Shown here one piece after another: positions 1-9,564 of a DNA stretch of 64,000 nucleotides. The DNA is from Entomortierella parvispora (taxonomy: Eukaryota > Mortierellomycota > Mortierellomycetes > Mortierellales > Mortierellaceae), in NCBI GenBank assembly GCA_963573315.1, contig OY752141.1, positions 3,906,001 through 3,970,000 on the forward strand, read 5' to 3'. Positions within the stretch are counted from its first letter, which is position 1, and every line of letters starts with the position of its first letter. The notes beneath the pieces were generated by a model. It was not told where the DNA came from. It searched no databases and saw nothing but the letters and a program-made list of their open reading frames with translations. A program made the translations under genes and the position numbers.

Positions 1-2
1 CT

Positions 3-128
3 ACCACTGCCATACATTTGTCTACTCCAACTGGTGCTGCCTCTTCCCTTGGCGCTTCAATCCTGAGCATGGTGCCCCCCTCCACTTTGGTGAATCATGA
101 GTATAGTAGTTTATCGTTTTTGGAGTAG
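3..128 (+). CDS. Possible 3' end of a gene entering from the left edge (partial)
   Basis: One forward frame is open from the window edge to a TAG, giving about 41 residues that end in SSLSFLE. The composition (Thr, Ser, Pro, Ala) resembles a low-complexity C-terminus. No domain is visible, and an open stretch this short can arise by chance. If real, the gene converges on the threonine aldolase. The bases between the two stop codons would then be the shared 3' region. Confidence 0.2.
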   Translation, partial: TTAIHLSTPTGAASSLGASILSMVPPSTLVNHEYSSLSFLE

Positions 129-262
129 CTTTTTTGAAAAGTAAACTGTGAACGGGAAGCAGAAAAGATTTTCTTTTGTGGGCCTTTCCTCACGAAACAA
201 AAAGGAAGGTGAGGTGATGGTTAAAGGTGGGTGAAGGAAGATGGTTTTCATAAAAATATCAT

Positions 263-2810
263 TCATGGTTCGCGTGTCAGAAGCGATCCCCAGCGAACAA
301 TCTTGTTGCTGGCACGCTTCAATGCCTTACTCGCCGAGTTGTGGGCAATTCGATACTGTAATTTTTTAGGGTTGTTGCCATGGGCGTGGCTGGAACTGTT
401 GTCGTTACTGCCGCTGCTGCATTGCAGGATTCGGTTGGCCTTATTGGCATTTGGGTAGGGAGTAACAGTAGCCCTGGGTTTGACACCGCCCGCGTTATAA
501 GGGCGTGCAAGGAAATGACCTGCCGTGCTGCCGCTGGGAGAATTCACATCATCCTCCTCGTCCGTCAAATCAGAGTGGTCATCGGATGGGATCATCCCGT
601 CTTGGGATAGAAAGTCCCCATCCAGGTTCAAGGATTGGCTTCGACGAAGAAACCTCGCATCCTCTCGGCAATGGCCTCTCCAACACGTCAGCCCCTCATC
701 CTCAAAATTCCCGACTCCTTCTTCCAAGAGATCGCCTTCGCTTTTGAACATGGCCGCACCATAGGCGCTCAGGGGTCTCGACAACGACACTCGAACCGTC
801 GGTGGAAGCTGCATGGATCGTCTGGCATCCCGTGGTGAGTGAGAAATAGCAGCTGAATCAAACTGTGCTGACATGAGGGGCTGCTCGCGGTGAACGGAAA
901 GCCGGCGGGCGGCGTCAAAGGCCAAGCGCCTGGGATTTGGCTTCATCCCCAAGACGCTCTGTCGTCGCGTTGTCTGGTCTTGTTGTGGCTGCTGTTCTTT
1001 GGGTTCTTGCTCTCTTAGGGATGGCGTCACTGCATTTGCGGAAAGGTTGTCTTGTTGCTTGTAGACACCTCGGGTAATGAGAGACTGCTTCGAATTTAGG
1101 CTCTCGAATCGTTGTGGGATGGGCTTCGGGATGGGGGCTGCGACTTGGTCGACTGGGGCTGAGATGGAAGCTGGCGTTGAAGACGGAACTGAGGATGCTG
1201 GGGTTGGGGCCGGAGATGTAACTAGAGGAATAGCTGAGCTCTCTTCACGCTGCAGACTTTGGATCCTTTGGGGTGGCGTCGGAAACGAGGTTGTGAGCGA
1301 CAAGAGCGAGGAGAGTTGTGGTGATGGAGACGATGGGGCAGTTGGTGGTTGTTGGGCAGGGATATCTTCCTGTTGTTCCTGCTGCTGTTCCTGCTGTTGT
1401 TCCAGAGAGGGTTGCTGAACCAGGTTCAGAGCCAAGAGTTGCGATTGAGGCGATGTTCCTGGCTGCTCATCATGGGTATAGATAGAATTCGGCTCCACGC
1501 GCATCGTGGCTTGTGTCAGTTCCACCAGAATTTTCATGCTTGGTGTTTTAGCCATCCTCTTCAGCACATCCATGTACCGTAGGAGAACCTCATCTGCGAT
1601 CTGGTAGTGCAATACCACCCTGGCCGCAAGACCGCTGCCCGACATCTTGATCCCTTCCTTGGCCAACTCGACAATTAACTCATCGACTGTAAAGCCGGCA
1701 TGTGTAGTATCGATCCAAACCATGTTCGTGTCGACAGGATGGGTCACTTGGCATCCGATCTGCAAAAACACCCTTTCAAGCCAACGCGCCTGACGATGGG
1801 TGTCTACCATACTTTCCCAGTTTGTCTTGAGACACCAGAGCGCGGCCTCGGCAAGGAACCCGGCTTGTCGCCATCCACCGCCAAACAGCAGACGAAAGTG
1901 ACGAGCCTTCTTGATAGTCCGATCATTCCCAACCAGGATTGATCCAATGGGGGCCCCAATACCCTTGGACAGACAAAGAGAGACAGTATCGAAGTAGGAG
2001 CAGTATTCCTCCATGGAAATACCAGTGGTGATACTTGCGTGCCAGAGGCGCGCACCATCGAGGTGGAGTTTGATACCATGTTCCAAGGTCAAGGCCCGGA
2101 TACGAGCAATCTCGGTAAGAGGCATGATGGTTCCATTGAGCGTGTTCTCGAGAGAGATGACACGTGTGGGTGCGTAATGGACATCAACATCGAGAATCAG
2201 CCGTGAGGCCACATCTTCGGCCGTGATGTATTCACCATTCGAAGGCATCACAGGATAGACTGCAGCTTGAGAGTGAAAGGAAATACCACCAGCTTCATAA
2301 TTAAAGACATGAGAGCGAATGTCGACCATGGCCGATTGTGGAGGGTCGCACAGGTGGACGCGAAGAGCCAATTGGTTTGTCTAATAATAAAAGAATCCAA
2401 GAGGGGATTGTGTTAGCTCTCAGTAAAGGACCCTTCGTATCGAAAAGTCGGTGCAGGCAAGGGAATGTTTACCATGGTCCCTGATGAGCAAAAGAGAGCC
2501 GCGTCATGTCCACAAAGATCGGCAACATGCCGTTCGAGTCGCTTGACTGAATCATCTTCATTATAGACATCATCCCCAAGGGAGGACTTCATCATCTCAG
2601 CGAACATCTCTGGCGTTGGTGCCGTGGCTAACAGAAAGAGCATGGTGACGCATCACGCGTTTTACAGGTAAGTCGAGGTGATATCCGAGCTGAGTGGATG
2701 ATGCGGGGGCGTGGTGTATTTTTAACATGTGGATGAGTTACACTACCTGTGTCACTTCGAAAGTCTGCATAGGGCAGAGGATTGACTGCTACTCTGGTTG
2801 ATTTTGACAT
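263..2810 (-). CDS. GLY1: Low-specificity L-threonine aldolase with long disordered C-terminal tail
   Basis: PLP-dependent enzyme that cleaves threonine or allo-threonine to glycine and acetaldehyde. Exons (minus strand) are 2810-2747, 2627-2473 and 2380-263; both introns are GT-AG and the spliced frame gives 778 residues. Exon 1 carries the family start motif DFRSDT, exon 2 runs through GDDVYNED to SSGTM, and exon 3 continues TNQLALR. The Schiff-base lysine lies in SLCLSKGIGAP at about residue 212. The aldolase fold ends near residue 352, which matches the usual family length. Roughly 426 further residues follow in the same exon without a stop. They are rich in Gln, Pro and Ser, with an acidic patch and several Arg-Arg-x-Ser type sites (TRRQSV, ARRLSV, LRRSQSL). 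A start upstream of MSKSTR is possible but would only add pyrimidine-rich low-complexity sequence. The enzyme call is firm; the role of the tail is unknown. Confidence 0.9.
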
Positions 2811-4559
2811 CAATGTATGAAATGGTGTGTTTTTAGGGACAAAGAGAAGAGGAGGAAAGAAGTGTAGAAGGAGGGAGAGGTGCAGAGGGGAGAGGGGAAG
2901 GGGTGTGAGTGTGTGAGAAGAGGAACTCACAGAGGAGATTGATGCAGAGAATGAGTGAGAGAAAGAGAGATAGAGGGAAGAAGAAAGAGAAGAGGAAAAG
3001 AGGGATGAGAAGACGGTAAAGAAGTGGGAGGGTGACTTCGAGAAGCGTGGCAGAGAAATTAAGGGAGAAAGGGGATTTCATTAAGTGCAATGCGGCCGAA
3101 TGAACCTCCGGACGGGGATCAAGGAGGATGAGGTGTCCGTGGCTGTAAGAATAGGCCCTGGCCCGGTCTCTTGGCCACATTACACACATTCAAGGAGGCT
3201 CCAAACAACTGTCTCTTGACCGTCTCTGCTAGTCTCTTTTTTGGACAGCACGCGTGGGGGCTGTGGGCCAGAGCGCAACGATTTTTCCTTTGCATTGTTG
3301 GCCAAATCCGCCGCAGAACAAACTCGCAACCAGATCAAACGAAATGAGGGTTGTGTTGTCAAGATGTGGTGAAGAGGAACACAAATAGTCTAGCAAAAGG
3401 GAAGATGGCACCCGAGGGCTGAAGGCGAGTGTGTTCCAGGAACAAACAAAACGGAAGGATGATTTTTTTGTGGCCACATTGCTAATTGCTGGTTGCCTTT
3501 CTGTATGTCTTTCTCCCGCCCTCTCTTTCCTTCTTGTTGTCCAAGCACCCAGGCAAATGCTCGCTCTGACTCTCTGATCTGTGCCCGACCGCGCACCAGC
3601 CTTGCTCATGTCCATGATTGCTCTAAGTTAAAGAGCAACCACAACCACACAGGCTCCCGATCAGAGAACGAAAATACAATTGCTCCAGATCGGCTGTGCT
3701 CAATTGAGGCATCTCATACTCTCCCCCTCCCCTTCTTCCTCCTCAATAGTCCGAGTCGATCGAAAATGAATAAAGTCCCTTTATCCCTTCATCCTGTTCG
3801 ATTTGTTCAGCAAGGGTCCGGAAAAAGAAGAGTTAGGGGGCAAGCAAGCAAGCACACAGACAGACAGTCAATCTGGGTCGAAAATATTGCAAAACAAATG
3901 TGAGGAAAGAAAGGGGGGACGAATCGTGTATTTGGTGTTTGAGGCGTTCAGTCGTTGCATTACGTGACACGAGCCAGAAGGCCAATGCCCTAGAAAATGA
4001 CAGCTTTTCCTGCCACCCACTGTTGTGCCATTGTTACTCTGCCTCCTGTTGCAGAGCCAAGTGGAATGGAGCCCGATCGGCCCAACATAGTTCAGTGGAC
4101 ACCCTATCCTGTCACACACATGTTCGTTCACCCACCTCTTGACTTTCGTTTTTCAGTTGGAGGTCGGAAGGCGGGTCCTATTGCTGACTGGTCTAACGGC
4201 AACAGATCTGGATCTTTTAAAGTAATAATCGAAAACCCCTATTCCTCAACCGCGATCTGGATCAGTTCGTCAACCTCCATCTAGGGCCGGTCCTCGCCTT
4301 TGCTGACCCAAGATCTATTCTAACTCAGGGCTCAATTAGTAACGGTGTTGCATTTGGTTCAGACATTGGTCTGTTGAGCCCTGAGAGTCGGTCCAGAGCA
4401 AATGAGCACTCCGAGAGAAGCGAGAACTGAATCTCTGCGGAGGGGGTGCACGATCGATCCGCAGACGCGAGAGCAATGCGCAGTCACAATTGCTGGCTAA
4501 GGGGACGTGAATCGTCATGCAGATCTTCACATTCACTTTTACTCTCATCACCCGACACC
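2811..4559. other. Divergent intergenic region between threonine aldolase and thioredoxin
   Basis: The two flanking genes are transcribed away from each other, so this stretch must hold both promoters and 5' UTRs. The part next to the aldolase (about 2830-3010) is a long GA-rich tract on the plus strand, that is CT-rich in the sense of the aldolase, as is common in fungal promoters and leaders. Short open frames are present, but none has a recognisable domain or convincing splice sites. No clear TATA box was assigned. Confidence 0.5.
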
Positions 4560-5277
4560 ATGAACGGCCTCCGTCTGCTTACTCGCAACGTCAACAACAT
4601 TGCCCGGACGGGCGTGCAAGGCATGTTCCTGAGACGATCGAAATTCAGATGCTTGGGACTAGTAATGGACATGCAGCTAAAGAGAACTAACCAAAGAACA
4701 AACTTGCGAATTGACCTTGGATTCCGTAGTCCGCGCTTTCCAAAGCTCGTCCTTGGTCCTCACTGGAAAGACTCATGATGCCACCGATGATACCTTCAAG
4801 ACGTTGGTGTCATCCAAGGAGCCCATCCTTGTTGATTTCCACGCCGAGTAAGTGTTTTTCTTTTGACAAGGAAGGGGATCTGAGGCTGCAAACTTTGCAA
4901 CTGGGACATACAGGTAGCTAATCAACTTTTTTTATTCTTGTTGGCTACTCTACAGTTGGTGCCGACCCTGCCACATGCTGGACCCCATCATCCGAAAAGC
5001 TGTTGCAGATTCTGGTGCTGTGACGTTGCTCCGTGTCGATGTGGATGAGTGCCCTCAGGTCGCCTCCAAGTTCCAGGTACGGTACCGGAAGGAACGTTTT
5101 CAAACAAATGTGGAATGACTTTGTCCTGTTACTCACATGAAGAGCACGCCACTATAGATTGCCAGCATTCCTTGCGTCATGGCCTTCAAGGACGGCGAGC
5201 CCGTCGATAAGTTTGTTGGAGCTCTTCCCAAGAACGCTGTTGTTGACTTTGTTACCAAGCACGCTGGACGCGCCTAA
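4560..5277 (+). CDS. Mitochondrial thioredoxin
   Basis: Small dithiol oxidoreductase that reduces disulfides in partner proteins such as peroxiredoxins. Exons are 4560-4620, 4730-4847, 4956-5076 and 5158-5277, giving 139 residues. The N-terminus is rich in Arg, Asn and Leu and is followed by VRAFQSSS, a typical mitochondrial presequence and processing region. The active site is WCRPC at residues 61-65, with Arg where Gly is commonest, and the cis-proline loop is ASIPCVMAF. The first intron must begin with GC (AAG|GCATGT) to keep frame; the nearest GT donor gives the wrong phase. The mitochondrial location is inferred from the presequence. A poly(A) signal (AATAAA) lies 50 bp past the stop. 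The HAD phosphatase follows in the same direction after 263 bp. Confidence 0.9.
4621..4729 (+). other. Non-canonical GC-AG intron in the thioredoxin gene
   Basis: The donor reads CAAG|GCATGT and the acceptor CCGTAG|TCC. Only this donor gives the phase needed to join exon 1 to the conserved body of thioredoxin. The GT donor at GGACTA|GTAATG would shift the frame. GC donors are a known minor class handled by the major spliceosome when the exon ends in AG, as here. Confidence 0.7.
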
Positions 5278-5327
5278 AACATGGGACTGAGCCTTTTGTG
5301 ATTTAATAGCAAGGATTGAACAACGGA

Positions 5328-5333
5328 AATAAA
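5328..5333 (+). terminator. Poly(A) signal of thioredoxin
   Basis: Canonical AATAAA hexamer about 50 bp after the thioredoxin stop codon, within an A-rich stretch. Confidence 0.5.
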
Positions 5334-5540
5334 AAGATCTGGATAGAAATGGAGCATGAGGCAACGTGGTCTCCTGTACAGTGTTGCCACCAAGTGATTC
5401 AATTGATCGGCAAGAGAGAAGAGACAGAACAGTCACCGTTCCTGGCTGATGAGAAGAGTTCAGATGTTCACTTTTGACCCTGCTCATCTCTGCCTTCTTT
5501 CTCATCCATCACCCCCATTCCCACTCCCAATCTCACCCTC

Positions 5541-6167
5541 ATGTCCATCAAGAACCTCATCTTTGACCTCGGCAATGTGATCCTGCGCCTGGACCAGGCA
5601 GCGACCGCAAATGCCTTTAAAGCTCTTGGTGCGACCCAATTCCCTCACCTATCCCAGCACGCCTCCTCCAAGACCATTGTCGATTACGAGACCGGAAAGA
5701 TCTCTGCCGAGGATTTCCGTCTTCAGGTCCGCGCTGCGATCGGCTTGCCCGAGTCAGTGACGGATGCAGAGTTTGATCAAGCCTGGAATGCCATGCTGTT
5801 GGATTTCCCAAAAGGACGATTGGAGCTGATGCGGACCCTCAAGAAGGATCTCGGCTACAACGTCTACCTCTTGAGCAACACGAATGCGATACATATTGAA
5901 TATGTAGATCACATCTGTTTGAAGGGCTACACGGAAAACACACTGCATCCGTTCTTTGACAAGGTGTACTACTCACACGAGATCGGACATCGGAAACCGT
6001 CCAAGGAGGCCTTTGAACACATCCTGAAGGATCAAGGGTTGAAGGCGAACGAGACTTTGTTCTTGGATGACATGCCCGAGAACGTGGAGGCGGCTAAGAA
6101 GTGTGGCCTTCAGGCAGCTCAAGTAGATGCTGAGACAGACTTGGAATTCTTGCAACTTCGTTTCTAG
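5541..6167 (+). CDS. HAD-superfamily phosphatase, YihX / epoxide-hydrolase-N-domain type
   Basis: Single-exon gene, 208 residues, the expected length for a subfamily IA HAD hydrolase with a small helical cap. Motif I is FDLGNVIL (nucleophile Asp10, with Gly where many members have the second Asp). Motif II is LLSNTN, the motif III lysine is in GHRKPS, and motif IV is LFLDDMPENV. The layout and the DLGNV, LSNTN and RKP motifs match bacterial YihX-type alpha-D-glucose-1-phosphatases and related fungal proteins. Cytosolic location is likely because no signal or membrane segment is seen. The substrate cannot be told from sequence; sugar phosphate is a guess from the family. AATAAA follows at 6211. 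Confidence 0.85.
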   Translation: MSIKNLIFDLGNVILRLDQAATANAFKALGATQFPHLSQHASSKTIVDYETGKISAEDFRLQVRAAIGLPESVTDAEFDQAWNAMLLDFPKGRLELMRTLKKDLGYNVYLLSNTNAIHIEYVDHICLKGYTENTLHPFFDKVYYSHEIGHRKPSKEAFEHILKDQGLKANETLFLDDMPENVEAAKKCGLQAAQVDAETDLEFLQLRF

Positions 6168-6210
6168 TCCAGCGTCTACCATAGTTCGCATATTATACAT
6201 CTCTCCTAAA

Positions 6211-6216
6211 AATAAA
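6211..6216 (+). terminator. Poly(A) signal of the HAD phosphatase
   Basis: AATAAA hexamer 44 bp after the stop codon. Confidence 0.5.
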
Positions 6217-8226
6217 ACGATACCATTGTAGACGAACAGTCGATGCATATCGAGGTGACAACAGCGCGGAACAAGGGGGAAAGGGAGTAGGTAGCGCGGA
6301 ACCATTCCATTATTGGCTTGGGGGACAAGGGACACGGGTCAGGTCCAGAGTCCAGCTCTTGAGGAGCAAAGAGGGCAAAGAAGGTCAAAGCATTCGAAAG
6401 GAGATGAAATGGCGTAACAATGAACAAAAGCGACGGACACGAGTTTAGTCAGCCGCACTGTGAGAAGAACCTCAAGAACGTTCAAAAGTATCTCTCTCCC
6501 GTCCAGCAGATGGATCAAAACGAAGGGCGAGGGACAGATGGGCGTCTGTGCACGATCGGCCCTTGGGCGAATATTGCTTTTCTTTTTCCTTCACCTCTTG
6601 CCTCCTCTCCTTGCATGATTATTGACTCTTCACTCTTTGCTTCCTTCTCTCTGTTCACTTTTTTGCCAACATTCCTCAGTCCTGACCTTCCTCCAAGGAT
6701 TGTGTCGAAGATCTATCCTCTTCTTCCTTATTCCACTGCCCTCGCTTGTCGACATCTTCCAGACATCCACACTCTTGCGAGTTAAAGTGGGTTGTCATTG
6801 CAAGGCTCGGTGCTGCTATCATCGCCAAAAAAAGTTGAGTTCTTCCCAGGTAAAGGCCCAGTCTGTAGACTATTCGAACTTCCTTCTCCTGCTCACTCTT
6901 TTTCATTCAACCTCTCGGCCGCATCCTTCCTTCCATGTTCACTCTTGTCGTCGTACACAACGGAAAAATATTTTCCAATCTTTCGAAAGGTAAAAAAAAA
7001 GAAAAAGGCATGCGACACAAGGGCTCTGAAAGGTCTCCTTGGGCAATATCTGTTCATTCCTTGTCTGCTATCCCCTTCTCAACAACCCCTTCAGCACTGA
7101 AGCAGACCACAACAACAATGGCAACAAGAAACCAACATTCCTCATCTTGGAAGGGCGGGCTCTGTTTCTTTTTTTCTTGTTTTTTTTGTCTTTTGGTCAC
7201 CTTTTTTTTTTTTTTTTAGGGACCGTTTGGTTCCAGGGACACAAACCAGAGCAGGAATAATCACTGTGTTTTTTGTATGTTGCACATTCCTGCTCCTCCA
7301 CTCGGCTGAGTTGCTTGGACTGACAAGATGCTGCTACCATGAAGCTCCTCAATCACCGCACTTGATTCACCCGACAGTGAAAGAAGTGACGCAGAGGGAA
7401 GTAGGAGAAATGAAAGAAAAGGACATACCAAAAAACAGAATAACTTGGTTCAGGCTAGAAAGGAAAAAGTCTTTTGCACGTTTGTTCACTCTGTGCACCC
7501 CAACGGTTGTGTGTGTGTGGCCCTGCAGAGAAGAACCGATCGCCATTCCAAAGGGTCAGAAGGGCGTAGTTTCCATGTTTTTTATCATGGGTCATATGGT
7601 GCGCCGCGCCCACAGACCCCAGATCCTTTTGTTGTTCCCGCCTCTCTATCTTCTTGCGCGCACGCACCCACGCGCCCACACACACACAAACACACTCTTT
7701 CTCAAGGAAGACGGAGCGAGCGCGGCCCACAAGGGTAAATCCAACAAACATTGCTGACAGATGACTGCCCGAATCCGAAGAAAGAACAAAAAGGGGTGGA
7801 GTGGGTGGGCAGCTGAGGGAAGCCAAACAACGAAACAAAGTAAGATCCAGGCGCATGTACATTTCACTCGCCTACTCTCACTCTCCATCCATGAATCGCA
7901 ATTACAACAAGAGAAGAGATCTAATGTTTATCATACTTTTCAATAATATCTCTGAAGGAAGGGGCGTAGAGGGCGCGGAGAAGACAGAAAGGGAGAGAGA
8001 GAGAGAAAGAGAGAGGAAACGGAGCAGTCTTTGGATCAATGCAATGGAGTGTCTAAATGTGGCCGAGAAGGCGGGCAGTAAGCATGCAGCGCAATGACAC
8101 AGGAGGACCGTTCCTCATCACGCCCTCGACTGTCGTTCCCCTCTCCCTCCTCTTGTGTCCCATTGGAACATCACAGGCAAAAAGGGGCATTCGAAACACC
8201 CTTGCGCGTCTGTTCCAATCGCTCGC

Positions 8227-8244
8227 TCGTTCGTTCGTTCGTTC
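8227..8244. repeat. TCGT tetranucleotide microsatellite
   Basis: About four and a half uninterrupted copies of TCGT, in the noncoding stretch upstream of the TEAD gene. Confidence 0.7.
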
Positions 8245-8585
8245 ACTCGCTCGGCCAAGGAGGCACATTGTCGCGACCTCCCATCATAAAACCATTATGC
8301 AGGCGCCTTGGCCAAGATACAGGGGAAGCACCACTCTTCGCGCCAAAGCTACCAACGAACGGGCGCGAAAAGAAAAAAAAAAGTGCCTGAGAAGAGCCAG
8401 ATCAGGCAAGGAAAAAAGGGGTGAAGCGAAAAGGGTGACTGAACAAAGCAGGCAGAAAAAAAGGAGAGGAGGCTGGATCGCAAAAAATGAGATCGTGTTT
8501 GTGAAAAGAAGGTAACCGTTGGGTGCAGGGCCATGGTCTGTGTTCCATTCAGATTCTGGAGGATGTTGGTCTCGTCCCTCAAGGT

Positions 8586-8615
8586 GATGATGACGATGAC
8601 GATGACGATGACGAC
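8586..8615. repeat. GATGAC hexanucleotide microsatellite
   Basis: About five tandem units of GATGAC (ATGACG). It would encode an Asp run in one frame, but no gene model supports coding here. It is followed at 8635-8690 by a GGAAGG-type purine tract. Confidence 0.7.
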
Positions 8616-9564
8616 TGTCCTGTTCTTGGGACAGAAAGGAAAGGGGGAAGGAAGGGAAGGGAAGGAGGGAAGGGAGGCAGGAAAAGGCGGGAGCGGGATC
8701 GTTGGACAAAAGTGAAGAGCCCGCCAGGAAGAAACAGCTTTTTGGGAAGGTCGCGTTCGCTGTAGAAGGGCCAGCCCTTCTCTTCCCAGCCCGCTGACTC
8801 AGGGACAGCCCCAGAGTGCACAGCACTCTGTCCTCGTCCCATCCAGACTGCATCGGCCTGACCCCTGTCTGCTCATGCTGGATGCTGTGAGGGTATTCTG
8901 TCCCATTCCAAAGAAAGCGACATTTCCCATCCATCCACACACTCACACAGGGAGAGAGAGTAAGAGTGAGTGTGAGTGAGAGAGAGAAGCGACGATCGAT
9001 GGGGACATCCACCCGCGCCTCCCTCATCCGCTGTGGCACCAGCCATGAGCGGAGCCAGGAATAATTGCCAAGGATGGACAGTTTGCCTGCTTCCCGGGCC
9101 ACCTTCGGTCATTGCTCTCTCTCTGTGTTGCATCTCCGTGTTCTGTTCTTTCTTTCCTCCTTCGCCTGCTTGCCCGGAGCTTTGATCCTTTCGCGAGTGT
9201 GTGCGACCGGCCTGTCTGGAGATCATATTAAAACAGGAAGGACGTCGTCTACTTCCCCCACTCTCTTTTCCACTCTTTCTTTTCTTCTTTGTCACCCATC
9301 CTTCAAGGAAAAATCGCCCTCATCGATCGCCCAGCCAAACCACATCCGACGACCCTTGCATCCACATCCACTCCCACATCACCATAGCTCCACCCCTCCA
9401 GTACTTAGACTGTCACGCGCACTCATCATTGTTGATATTGACCTCTTTCTTCTCTCCTCTCCTGACAATTCTACCTGTCATCGCATCGCATCGCATCCAC
9501 CTGCAGATATTAAAAAACAACGCCGACACACATATTCATAAACCTTTCGACCATCATTCCGCCC

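Larger units (their letters stand above)
6168..9564. other. 3.4 kb without a recognisable gene, upstream of the TEAD factor
   Basis: Open frames on both strands are present, the longest about 270 codons at 8284-9102 (-). All are low-complexity, rich in Ser, Leu, Phe or Lys, and none shows a domain, a matching exon chain or a signal peptide. The region has homopolymer runs (T-tract near 7200), GA-rich tracts near 8000 and 8950, and two short microsatellites. The simplest reading is a long promoter plus 5' UTR for the regulatory gene downstream. An unannotated noncoding RNA or a rapidly evolving gene cannot be excluded. Confidence 0.5.

Noticed and set aside
8284-9102. 272-codon minus-strand frame upstream of the TEAD gene
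   Set aside because: Composition mirrors the simple repeats beneath it (GA and GATGAC tracts); no domain, and no matching splice pattern.
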